Positions 17,425 through 26,902 of a DNA stretch of 64,000 nucleotides are shown one piece after another. The stretch lies in contig JBJMTV010000031.1 of assembly GCA_045811525.1 (NCBI GenBank), positions 29,625 through 93,624 of the forward strand, given 5' to 3'. Every line of letters starts with the position of its first letter. Position 1 is the first letter of the stretch. A program made the translations under genes and the position numbers. Origin of the DNA: VAZQ01 sp045811525. Lineage in GTDB: Bacteria; Pseudomonadota; Alphaproteobacteria; Rhizobiales; Xanthobacteraceae. A model generated the notes under the pieces. That model was not told the origin of the DNA. It worked only from the letters and a program-made list of their open reading frames with translations, and did no database searches.

Positions 17425-18603
17425 ATGTTGGACACGGCAAGACGGCTGATGACCGCCTCGTTACGGAGTGACGTGCCGCCGTTCATGGTCATGGACGTGA
17501 TCGCGGCCGCCTCGCGCATCGAGGAGGCGGGCGGTCGCGTCATTCACATGGAAGTCGGGCAGCCGGCCGCCTCCGCCCCAGCTGCCGCGATCGCCGCTGC
17601 CCGCGCCGCTCTCGACTGCGGACGCCTCGGTTACACCGAGACCTTGGGTCTTCCAGCACTGCGATCGCGCATTGCCCGGCATTATCGCGAAGCTTACGGG
17701 GTCGACGTCGATCCTGCCCGCGTCGTGGTAACCACAGGCTCGTCCGCAGGCTTTCTGCTCGCCTTCCTCACCCTGTTCGAGCCGGGCGACCGGGTGGCGG
17801 TGGCATTGCCCGGTTATCCGCCGTATCGCCACATCCTACGCGCGCTCGGCTGTGAATGTGTGACGATTGAAACCGACGCGCAGACGCGCTGGAGCATAAC
17901 GCCTGAGATGCTTATCGAGACGCATCGGCGAACACCGTTGCGAGGCGTTCTGATCGCCAGTCCGGCCAATCCGACCGGCACAATGATGCCGGGCGACTCA
18001 TTGCATGCTCTGATCTCAGCGGCGGAAGCTGAGGGAATCGCTTTCATCTCCGACGAAATCTATCACGGGCTCGACTATGCCTTCGCTGCGGAAAGCGCGG
18101 CACGATTGTCCAGCCACACCATCATCATCAATTCCTTTTCGAAATATTTCTGCATGACGGGCTGGAGAGTAGGCTGGATGGTCTTGCCCACGCACCTGGT
18201 GCGCACTGTCGATCGACTGCAGGGTAATCTTGCGATCTCGGTACCGACCTTATCGCAAATCGCCGCCGAGGCGGCCTTCGAGGGGCGCGCCGAGATGGAC
18301 AGGGTCAAGCATGGCTACGAGGATAACCGGCGGATCCTGATCGAGGGCTTGCCGAAAGCGGGGATCACGCGAATGCTCCCCGTCGACGGTGCGTTCTACC
18401 TGTATGCCGACGTCTCGGAATTCTGCGATGATAGCTTGGAGTTTGCCCAGCGCATGCTCGAGGAAATCCACGTCGCTGTGACCCCGGGGGTCGATTTCGA
18501 CCCGCATCGAGGAAGGCAGTTCATTCGGTTCTGCTATGCGGCATCTACGGCCGAGATGCACGAGGCCGTGCACAGGATTGGTCAGTGGCTGCCGCACAGA
18601 TAA
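17425..18603 (+). CDS. Pyridoxal phosphate-dependent class I/II aminotransferase
   Basis: 392 residues. This fold-type I aminotransferase has the N-terminal VIHMEVGQPAA, TGSSAGFLLAF, the SPANPTGT motif, the DEIYHGLDY loop and the cofactor lysine in NSFSKYFCMTGWRVGWM. Such enzymes move amino groups between amino acids and keto acids. Substrate choice (aspartate, aromatic or other) cannot be decided. ATG 17425 and ATG 17449 (384 residues) are both possible, neither with a strong ribosome-binding site. It is divergent from the M48 gene and convergent with lsrF. Confidence 0.88.
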   Translation: MLDTARRLMTASLRSDVPPFMVMDVIAAASRIEEAGGRVIHMEVGQPAASAPAAAIAAARAALDCGRLGYTETLGLPALRSRIARHYREAYGVDVDPARVVVTTGSSAGFLLAFLTLFEPGDRVAVALPGYPPYRHILRALGCECVTIETDAQTRWSITPEMLIETHRRTPLRGVLIASPANPTGTMMPGDSLHALISAAEAEGIAFISDEIYHGLDYAFAAESAARLSSHTIIINSFSKYFCMTGWRVGWMVLPTHLVRTVDRLQGNLAISVPTLSQIAAEAAFEGRAEMDRVKHGYEDNRRILIEGLPKAGITRMLPVDGAFYLYADVSEFCDDSLEFAQRMLEEIHVAVTPGVDFDPHRGRQFIRFCYAASTAEMHEAVHRIGQWLPHR

Positions 18604-18661
18604 GCCAGAGTCACTCCTGCGCAGCTGACTTCGCCGCGCACCCCGCTGAGCGAGCCTGCTG

Positions 18662-19537
18662 TCAACCTTGCGTCTTTAGTGCCTCGAACATCTTGAATGC
18701 CTCTGCCGGATTGAGGTTCTTGTGCACGACGGCATGGACGGCCGACATCATCGCCTTTGGCGCTTCCGACTGGAAAATGTTGCGGCCCATGTCCACGCCT
18801 GCGGCGCCCTGCTGAACAGCATTGTAGGCCATCGTCAGCGCATCCCGCTCCGGCAGCTTCTTGCCGCCAGCCATCACGACCGGGACCGGACAGGACGCCG
18901 TCACCGTCTCGAACCCGTCGGCGACGTAATATGTCTTCACGTATTGCGCCCCCAGCTCGGCGATGATGCGGCATGCGAGACGCAAGTATTTCGCGTCCCT
19001 CACCATATTGGTACCGACCGCGGTGACGCCCATCACCGGCACACCACAGCGCAGCCCGGCATCCACCAGTCGCGTCATGTTGTGGATAGACCGCGTCTCG
19101 TGCTCCCCACCAACGAACACCTGGATGCCCACACCCGCGGCGTTCAGGCGGACAGCATCCTCCATGTCCATGGCAATCTGCTCGTCGGACAGCTCCTTCA
19201 AAATGCTGGGCCCGCCACTCGCGCGGAGAACCATGGGTTTGCTGGATTGGGCTGGAATGACGCTGCGCAGAATTCCGCGCGTGCAAAAAAGCGCATCGCA
19301 GAATGGAAGCAGCGGCACGATCGAGAGATCGATGCGCTCGAGTCCGGTTGTCGGACCCTGAAAATAACCGTGATCAATCGCCAGCATGACCGTGCGTCCG
19401 CTTGTCGGTGCAAACACCCGCGCAAGCCGGTTCTTCATGCCCCAATCCAGCTGATGCGAGCCTTTGAGAAAGAAACCAGGCTCCGCCTGCGGCACGTCAG
19501 CGGCAAATCTGGCGCCTTCCCTGTCAGCTTCCGGCAT
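18662..19537 (-). CDS. lsrF: LsrF-like class I aldolase (3-hydroxy-2,4-pentadione 5-phosphate thiolase)
   Basis: 291 residues, the length of E. coli LsrF. Matching blocks are the LDWGMKNRLARVFAP start, TVMLAIDHGYFQGPTTGLER, CTRGILRS, the lysine block KTYYVADGFE (Lys201 aligns with the Schiff-base lysine), VVMAGGKKLPERDAL and GVDMGRNIFQS. LsrF cleaves the phosphorylated autoinducer-2 product, passing acetyl to CoA. No lsr transporter, kinase or regulator is near. Instead the gene follows a class II aldolase/dehydrogenase fusion 36 bases upstream, so a different sugar-phosphate substrate is likely. Confidence 0.85.
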   Translation of the reverse strand: MPEADREGARFAADVPQAEPGFFLKGSHQLDWGMKNRLARVFAPTSGRTVMLAIDHGYFQGPTTGLERIDLSIVPLLPFCDALFCTRGILRSVIPAQSSKPMVLRASGGPSILKELSDEQIAMDMEDAVRLNAAGVGIQVFVGGEHETRSIHNMTRLVDAGLRCGVPVMGVTAVGTNMVRDAKYLRLACRIIAELGAQYVKTYYVADGFETVTASCPVPVVMAGGKKLPERDALTMAYNAVQQGAAGVDMGRNIFQSEAPKAMMSAVHAVVHKNLNPAEAFKMFEALKTQG

Positions 19538-19573
19538 GGTGGGCCTCGCGCAATTCGTAAGAATGAGCGATGT

Positions 19574-21634
19574 TCATCGTAGCGCGGCAGCAATATTGCC
19601 GCCATCAACCGTCGTCACATTGCCGCTGGTCTTGAGCTGCATCGCCTGGTGTAGGAATGCTTGAGCCACATCATCCGCAGTGACTTCACGGCGCAGCAAG
19701 TTACCGCGCAGGTAATCAGCCTCGCTTACGCCGCGCGCTTGCGCCCGCTCCGTGATCAAATCATCGGTAAGCAGACCTGAGCGAACGCGGTCGGCATTTA
19801 CCGCGTTCGCGCGAATGCCTTCGGCGCCATATTCCAGCGCATATTGGCGGACGAGCAGCAGCGTCGCAGCTTTCGGTAATCCGTATGGACCGAAATTCGG
19901 GCCCGGATTGACGGCCTGTTTCGAAACATTAAACAGGAGACAGCCGCCGGTAGCTTGCATGAGCATCAGCTTGAGCGCTGCCTGCGCAACGCGCTGATGA
20001 GCAAAGAAGTTGAGCTCGAAGCTTTTGCGCAGGATGGCCTCGTCGAGCTCGCCAATTCGCCCCTGCCAGGCGGCACCCGCATTCGAAATGAGGATGTCTA
20101 ACCCGCCGAAGCTGCTTGCCACGGCTTCAAACGCGGTCCCGACTGAGGCCGCATCCGTGACGTTGCATTCCAGCGCCAAGGCGCAATCCCCAATCGTGCT
20201 GGCCACGTTCGTGGCAGCCTGCAGATCAGCATCGAGCAACGCCACTTCGGCCCCTGCTGCGGCAAACATCCGGGCCGTTGCAGCGCCGATCGCTCCACCC
20301 GCCCCAGTGATCGCCGCGACCTGCCCGCGCAACGGCAGCTCCCGTGGAGCGCCGAGCTTCGCCTGCTCGAGCGCCCAATATTCCATGTCGAACATCTCGG
20401 CTTCCGAGATGGACTCGAAAAGCCCGATTGCCTCGGCATCCCTGATGACGCAGATCGCGCTCTCGGCGATGTCGGCGGCCACTGCGGCCTCTTTCTTCGA
20501 GGGTCCGAGGCCGAACAAGCCGAGCCCGGGCACGAGAGCCACGCGCGGTAGCGGATCAAGCATGATCTTGCGCTGCTGCGTGCGCGCTTGGTTTCGACTG
20601 AAATAGATTCGGTAGCTCTCGATAAAACGTCGCGCCGCGGCATTGGCTGCGCTCTTGAATGCCCCGAGGTCGTCCATTTCCGGGGCGGGGAGGACCAGTG
20701 GCCAGTTTTTCGTGCGGATGGTGTGGTCTGGAGTGACCACGCCAGCTTGACTGTAGCGCATCAATTCGGCCCCGTTCACGAAATCGAGAATTGCAGGGCT
20801 GGTGCGGAAGTCGAGCAAGAGGCGCAACCACGCGCCTTCAATGCGCTCATCCTTCAGGCTGCAAGCGCCGCGCACGATAGGCGCCACGGATGCGGCCGAC
20901 ACCGGGCGCTTTATCGCGGTGCCGCCGACCAACACGCTCTTGCGATTGCGGCGGACGTGCTCTTCTGCATGCGTGACCAGCGCGATCATGCGCTCATAGG
21001 CATCGCGCGCGTCGTTGTCGAAGGTGAAGATGCCGTGCTTGAGGAGGATCAGCCCTTCCACATCGGGCTTTGCCTCGTACACCTCGGTCGCACGCTTTGC
21101 GAGCCCGAAACCAGGCATGACATAGGGGACGATACCCGCACGACCATCGTAGATGTCCGAGCAGAGGATGGCCCCGTTCGGCTGATCCACAACGCTCAGG
21201 ACCGCATTGGCGTGCGTGTGGTTCACGTAGCGGTGCGGCAGAAAAGCATGCAGCAGGGTTTCGACAGAAGGGCTCGGCGCCCAAGGGTCGAGCAGATTGG
21301 CGCGCGCGATGCGCGTCATGTCCTCGTCAGAAAGGGTTTGTCGCTGGCGCAACTTGCGCAAGGCGGCGAGCCGCACGGGCGCAAATGATGCGGGCTCCGC
21401 CAACGACATGTCGACGCCAGAGCCTTTGATGCACAGCGTCTCGGTCTCCTCACCGAGGAGATCGGGCAACCTGGTCTTGACTGAGGTATTGCCGCCGCCG
21501 TGGAGCACGAGGTTTGGTTCTTGCCCCAGCAATCTTGTGCTGTAGACGCAGAGCGCCAGATCGCGACCAATGCCGGCCGGCGCATAGCGGGCGACCGCGG
21601 CAGTCGCCTCGCTATCCAGCCAGCAACTCTGCAC
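19574..21634 (-). CDS. Bifunctional class II aldolase / short-chain dehydrogenase
   Basis: 686 residues in two domains. Residues about 20-350 form a class II aldolase/adducin domain with LHGGGNTSVK and zinc ligands in NHTHANAVL. Residues about 430-686 form a Rossmann short-chain dehydrogenase with VAAITGAGGAIGAATA, NVSKQAVNP and the catalytic YGLPK. This architecture is the RhaD/SDR fusion used for rhamnose, fucose or related deoxysugar catabolism. The GTG at 21634 is the likely start, 8 bases after the rne stop, with AAAGG about 10 bases upstream. It forms an operon with lsrF. The actual substrate is unknown. Confidence 0.88.
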   Translation of the reverse strand: MQSCWLDSEATAAVARYAPAGIGRDLALCVYSTRLLGQEPNLVLHGGGNTSVKTRLPDLLGEETETLCIKGSGVDMSLAEPASFAPVRLAALRKLRQRQTLSDEDMTRIARANLLDPWAPSPSVETLLHAFLPHRYVNHTHANAVLSVVDQPNGAILCSDIYDGRAGIVPYVMPGFGLAKRATEVYEAKPDVEGLILLKHGIFTFDNDARDAYERMIALVTHAEEHVRRNRKSVLVGGTAIKRPVSAASVAPIVRGACSLKDERIEGAWLRLLLDFRTSPAILDFVNGAELMRYSQAGVVTPDHTIRTKNWPLVLPAPEMDDLGAFKSAANAAARRFIESYRIYFSRNQARTQQRKIMLDPLPRVALVPGLGLFGLGPSKKEAAVAADIAESAICVIRDAEAIGLFESISEAEMFDMEYWALEQAKLGAPRELPLRGQVAAITGAGGAIGAATARMFAAAGAEVALLDADLQAATNVASTIGDCALALECNVTDAASVGTAFEAVASSFGGLDILISNAGAAWQGRIGELDEAILRKSFELNFFAHQRVAQAALKLMLMQATGGCLLFNVSKQAVNPGPNFGPYGLPKAATLLLVRQYALEYGAEGIRANAVNADRVRSGLLTDDLITERAQARGVSEADYLRGNLLRREVTADDVAQAFLHQAMQLKTSGNVTTVDGGNIAAALR

Positions 21635-21641
21635 CTGCGCT

Positions 21642-24600
21642 TCAGCCTTTACTGAGTGCGCGCTTACTCCACCACCCCGAGCGCCGCGGTCGGTCGCTTG
21701 CCTCGGAGCTTGTCACGATTGGTTCTGCCGGCGGCTGCGGCGCCAGCGGAGGAGGGGCGGCCGCCCCCGTGTCATCCCGCATTGCCACAGGTGCCGGCTC
21801 GCGAACGGTTGACCGCCGCCGCGGCTCTGCCCGCGTGGGCTCAGGTACCGGTTCGGCCAGTTCGGGAGTTACGTTCTGGGTCGCATTAGCGGGCCATTGC
21901 TCGTGCGAGGATGGGCCAGCTTCGGTGGCATCGCGGCGAGGCATTCCCCGGTTTGGCGCCGCCACGTCCGGTCTCTCCACGTCCAGTCTGTCTGCATGCG
22001 GCTCGTGCGCGGCCCATTCGGCGGGATGCGTAGGCGCGTCATGCTCGCTCAAGGAATTCGCCCCCGCAGGCAAAGCGGTAGGCGCCGCCTCATCGGGCAG
22101 GTCACTCGTGCCGCCTTCGAACTCACCGGCAACCTCGATCTCGGCATCTCCTTCAGGTTGATGCTCGGAGCCGACTGAAGCCTCGCCTTCGCGCCCGCGG
22201 CGATTGCGCCGGCCTCCCCGGCGGCCGCGCCGCCGCCGCCGGTGATCAGCTTCGGCGGCTCCCGGGTCTGACGATTCCGCAGCGGGGTCATTGCCGTTGC
22301 TGACCGGCTGCGATTCTACCTCAGCTGCCTCCAATGACTCGGCCGAGTCAGGAACGGCATCGGCGGTCTCCTGGTCGGCGACCTCATCATTCTGCTCGGG
22401 AGAGAATGGAAGACCCTCTGCCGGTTCTGCGCCGCGACGGCCGCGGCGCCGTCGTCGCCGTCGCCGTCCTTGTTCCTGCTGCTCGGCGTCAGATTGCGTG
22501 GTGTCTTCATCCGGCGCCGGGCTCCCACCCTCATCCACCTCCGAGATGGCGTCCTCGTGCTCTGCCTGATCGACCGACTCGTCCTCCTCCTCGTCCTCGA
22601 CCGCAGGGACCACGGGCGCTGCTGCTGCAAGCGCTTTTGCCTGCTCGGGACTGTGCACCTGCTCGTTCCTCTCGATTACGAACGACACCTGGCCCCCGAT
22701 TGTCGCGTCGGCATTGACCATGATGGTAATTTGAAAGCGTTCCTCGAGTGCCCGCAGGTGGGCACGCTTATGATTGAGCAGGTAGAGAGCAATGTCGGAG
22801 CGGGTCCGCACCGTGAGATTGTGAGTGGCCGCTTTCATCAGCATTTCGTCGAGAGCGCGCAAAAGCTGCAGGGCGACTGACGAAACTGAGCGCACATGCC
22901 CGCTGCCGCCACAATGCGGGCACTTCTCAGTCGAGCTTTCCAGCACGCTTGACCGGATGCGTTGGCGCGACATTTCAAGCAGGCCAAAATGTGAGATGTG
23001 GCCAACCTGAATGCGCGCTCGGTCGTGGCGCAGGCACTCCTTCAACCGCCGCTCCACTGCGCGGTTGTTGCGCTTCTCGTCCATGTCGATGAAGTCGATC
23101 ACGATCAACCCGGCAAGATCGCGCAAGCGCAGCTGACGCGCTATCTCCTCGGCGGCCTCGAGATTGGTCTTGAGCGCGGTATCCTCAATGTGATGCTCTC
23201 GCGTTGCACGCCCCGAATTGACATCGATCGCGACGAGGGCCTCCGCCTGATTGATGACGATATAGCCGCCCGAGCGCAGCTGCATCACTGGCGTGAACAT
23301 GGCGTCGAGCTGGCTCTCGATGCCGTGCCGCGTGAACATCGGCAGCGCGTCCTGATACAGCTTCACACCCTTGGTGTGGCTCGGCATCAGCATGCGCATG
23401 AACTCTTTCGCCTCGTGATACGCATCACCGCCGGCGACAAGGATCTCATCGATGTCCTTGTTGTACAGGTCGCGGATGGAGCGCTTGACGAGCGATCCCT
23501 CCTCATAAACCAGCGTGGGCGCGGTGGATTTCAAGGTCAGGTCGCGCACCGTCTCCCAAAGACGCAACAGGTATTCGAAGTCCCGCTTGACCTCGGTTTT
23601 CGTCCGCGCAGCGCCAGCGGTGCGTAGAATGACACCCATTCCTTCGGGAACTTCGAGCTCCTGCGCGATTTCCTTTAAGCGGCGGCGATCTTCGGCGCTC
23701 GTGATCTTGCGACTGATGCCGCCGCCGCGTGCGGTGTTGGGCATCAAAACGGAGTAGCGGCCCGCAAGCGACAGGTACGTGGTAAGTGCGGCACCTTTGG
23801 TGCCGCGTTCTTCCTTGACCACCTGCACAAGCATCACCTGCCGCCGCTTGATCACCTCTTGGATCTTGTACTGCCGTCGCAGCCGCGGCATGCGCTCGGG
23901 CACCTCCTCCATGGCATCGGCTCCGCCGACCGATTCGATGTGCTCCTCTTCACCTTCGCCGCCATTCACCTCGCTCACGTTGTGCTCGCGGTCCGTCACG
24001 AGGGCCGCCTCTGGCGATCCCTCGCTGGCAGCAGCCTCGTTCACATCGCGGTCCTCCGCGTGAGCACTGGTCTGCCCTTCCTGGGGCTGAGCTTCCTCGG
24101 CTGAGCTCAACGGCGTCGGCCGATCAAATCCTGACTCGAGCTGGGGACCGTCGGATGCGGCGGGAACGGGCTCAGCGGACGCGCTCGATTCAAGCTGCGC
24201 AAGCTCGATACGGCTATCACCCCCGAGCGCAACGGGAGAGATGAGGTCCGGCTCGAGATGATCAGCTGACGCTGCTCCGCTTTCATTGCTCTGCGCGCTT
24301 GATTCCTCCGAGGGCTCCGGGCCGGTTGACGCTGCACTTTGCTCCGAATCCGCCTCCGTCGCGCCAGTCTCGGGGTCCGCCTCGTGCTCTTCCAGAGGCT
24401 CGCTTTTGAATTGGCCGGATCGCCGGTGGGCGGCGCGCCCGCGGTGGCGCTGCTGATGAACGTTGAGATCTGCCTCCGCTTCGGCGGCGCGTTGAGCACG
24501 CTCCTCCTCGGCGATCAGTGCCTGTCGATCGGCAATCGGTATCTGGTAGTAATCCGGATGGATTTCGCTGAAGGCTAAAACCCATGCCGATTTCCACCGT

Positions 24601-24781
24601 AGTCGACAAAGGCAGCTTGCAGCGACGGCTCGACCCGCGTCACCTTTGCCAGATAAATGTTACCGCGGAGCTGCTTACGGTTGGCGGATTCGAAGTCGAA
24701 TTCCTCGACACGGTTGCCGCGCAGAACGACCACCCGGGTCTCCTCCGGATGGGTAGCATCGATGAGCATTTTGTTGGGCAT
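21642..24781 (-). CDS. rne: Ribonuclease E (Rne/Rng family), reading frame broken by a single-base deletion
   Basis: The product starts MPNKMLIDATHPEETRVVVL at ATG 24781 and reads normally to YGGNRHGF, where TAG (24577-24575) stops it. In the next frame the expected continuation LAFSEIHPDYYQIPIADRQ begins at once and stays open to 21642. Adding one T to the TTTT run (24580-24577) restores an enzyme of about 1,046 residues. It has a split S1 domain with an acidic insert, VAIDVNSGRAT and VIDFIDMDEKRNN (catalytic Asp residues), the zinc link CPHCGGSG, and a disordered Arg-rich RNA-binding tail. RNase E starts mRNA decay and matures rRNA. It is usually essential, so a sequence error is likely. 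Confidence 0.92.
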
Positions 24782-25481
24782 TGCCAAATCTCATAATGGC
24801 GGTTCGCCGCGCCGCCACTCGGCGTCGCGAAGACGACGCAGAGCGGCGCGACCAAGTACCCGCCGGATTAAAGTTGAATAGGAGGGCCTTCAGCGCGTCA
24901 GCTGGCACCGCGTCGGCTCGCGACGTAATGATCCTCTGGCAGTGCAGTGGCTGTTTCTGGACGCGTGGTCGTGGCATGACCTGTTGACCCGTGACGGCTG
25001 CGGCAGCGCAGGTTGTGCGCGGCCGCGGGTTCTTCTCGCTGACGATCCTCGACTCGGGTGGCGCACTTGCAAGATTAAGCCGCTGCACCATCGCGCGAGG
25101 CAAGCGCCGCACGCGACACCGATCGTCGTCCACAGGAACATCGGCTGTTGCGAGCCTGAGTCTTCGCTCTTGCGAGCGAATGCCCGCAGCTCGCTGCCCG
25201 CAAGAACCGTCCCGATTGCTGATCGGGAAGTCGGCGCCTGCAAGGGCCTGCCGGATGTCCGAACGCGGCACAACCGGAACTATAGATCGCCAGCGACCTC
25301 CTTCTTAGGGCGGGCAAGGCAGTATGGCAAGAGACGCAGGTTGGCGGTGGACCGATCGGCCCGCCGCCGATGGCGGCAACGCGCCGTTTCCCTGCCATAA
25401 TTATCGCCTCACCCTGCCTGAGCCGGCGATTTAGCTACGCCTTGCTCATGCAGTAAGAGGGATGCCCCGGAGGGCTGGTCC
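24782..25481. other. Long divergent intergenic region between rne and the amidase gene
   Basis: About 700 bases. It must hold the rne promoter and a probably long rne leader, which in other bacteria mediates RNase E autoregulation, and the promoter of the amidase gene. Open frames here are short and lack ribosome-binding sites. I could not identify a specific promoter, RNA motif or terminator. Confidence 0.4.
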
Positions 25482-26735
25482 GTGTCATTCCGCGCCGTAT
25501 CCCTTCTTGTCAGCGGGGCGCTCTCGCTGCTGACCACCTTGGCCGATGCAAGGGCGGCCGAACGCCCGCACGCGCCCGTCGCATCGGATGTCGAGAGCGA
25601 GTTTCCGGTCGCCAGCGATGTACGGCTTGGCGGTGACGACAACCAGACCCGGATGGTGGTGGACTTCAGTCGGAATATCGAGGTCCGCACTTTTACCCTT
25701 CCCAATCCATATCGGGTGGTAATCGACATGCCGCAGGTCAGCTTTCAGTTGCGGCCGCGAACCGGTGAGTTGGGACGAGGCCTGATAAAGGCATTTCGTT
25801 TTGGACTTGTCATGCAGGGTGGCTCGCGCATGGTCATCGACCTGGCGCGGCCCGCGCGGGTCGAAAACGCTGTGGTTCTCGAGGCGGAGAACGATCAACC
25901 CGCCCGGCTTGTGCTGGACCTTGCCGCGACCGATCGCGAGACGTTTATGCGCGCCGTCTCGCTGGACTCCCGAATACCAGAGACCCCAAGGCCCGACCTC
26001 GGCCCGGGGAACCGACAGACAGGCGATCCGCGTCCCTTGATCATGCTCGATCCTGGCCATGGCGGCATCGATAACGGCACCCGGGCTCCGAGCACGGGGG
26101 AGATGGAAAAGACCATTGTTCTCGAGTTCTCCCTTCTGCTGCGGGATAAGCTTGAGAAGACGGGCAAATATCGCGTCGCCATGACCCGAACGGACGATAC
26201 TTTCGTTCCGCTGGACGATCGCGTGGCGCTTGCTCGCTCGCACCAAGCTGCGCTGATGATGTCGATCCACGCGGATGCGCTGCGCCGCCGAGAGGGGGAT
26301 GCACAAGGTGCGACGATCTACACGTTATCGGAGCGGCCGTCCGATGCCCGCGCTGCGCGACTTGCCGAGAGCGAGAACCAGGCGGACGCCATAGCCGGAC
26401 TCGATCTCTCCTCTGAGCCCAAGGACGTCGCCGGCATCCTCGTTGACCTTGCCCGGCGCGAGACCAAGACCTTCTCGGTCCAGTTTGCCCAGGCGGCGGT
26501 CGCCGAGCTGAAGAAATCGGCGCGTCTGCATCCGACGCCCATGCGTTCGGCAGGGTTCCGCGTGCTCAAGGCTCCCGACGTGCCCTCGGTCTTGCTCGAG
26601 CTCGGCTATGTCACCAACAAGGCCGACCTGCAATCTCTGATCTCAGTCGAATGGCGAGAGCGTACCGCCGATTCCATCGTCTCCGCTATCCACGCTTTTT
26701 TTCGGACGCGCTTGGCGGGCAATGGCAAGAATTGA
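25482..26735 (+). CDS. N-acetylmuramoyl-L-alanine amidase, AmiC type (AMIN + Amidase_3)
   Basis: 417 residues. A signal peptide (about 1-26) is followed by an AMIN targeting domain (about 45-150, with TRMVVDFSRNIEVRTF and NPYRVVIDMPQ). The Amidase_3 catalytic domain occupies about 187-410: LDPGHGGIDNG with zinc ligand His193, the EF or E-K ligand region, MMSIHADAL, and SVLLELGYVTN near the end. It cleaves the amide bond between muramic acid and the stem peptide during daughter-cell separation. The GTG at 25482 has GGAGGG about 8 bases upstream. It lies directly before the PBP1A gene on the same strand, a conserved pairing. Confidence 0.95.
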   Translation: MSFRAVSLLVSGALSLLTTLADARAAERPHAPVASDVESEFPVASDVRLGGDDNQTRMVVDFSRNIEVRTFTLPNPYRVVIDMPQVSFQLRPRTGELGRGLIKAFRFGLVMQGGSRMVIDLARPARVENAVVLEAENDQPARLVLDLAATDRETFMRAVSLDSRIPETPRPDLGPGNRQTGDPRPLIMLDPGHGGIDNGTRAPSTGEMEKTIVLEFSLLLRDKLEKTGKYRVAMTRTDDTFVPLDDRVALARSHQAALMMSIHADALRRREGDAQGATIYTLSERPSDARAARLAESENQADAIAGLDLSSEPKDVAGILVDLARRETKTFSVQFAQAAVAELKKSARLHPTPMRSAGFRVLKAPDVPSVLLELGYVTNKADLQSLISVEWRERTADSIVSAIHAFFRTRLAGNGKN

Positions 26736-26902
26736 GCAAGGGCGAAGGCCATTCAGCCTCAGTTTCAACATAAAAAATGTCGAATTGCCTGTTGGATCCG
26801 ACGGATGAGACCGCTGACGCAGTTATGGGGACAGCAGTCCGTTCCGGCCGCGTGCTCGTGGCAGAATGAGATAGACGTCCGGGCGAAGGGGGGACTTCGG
26901 CC

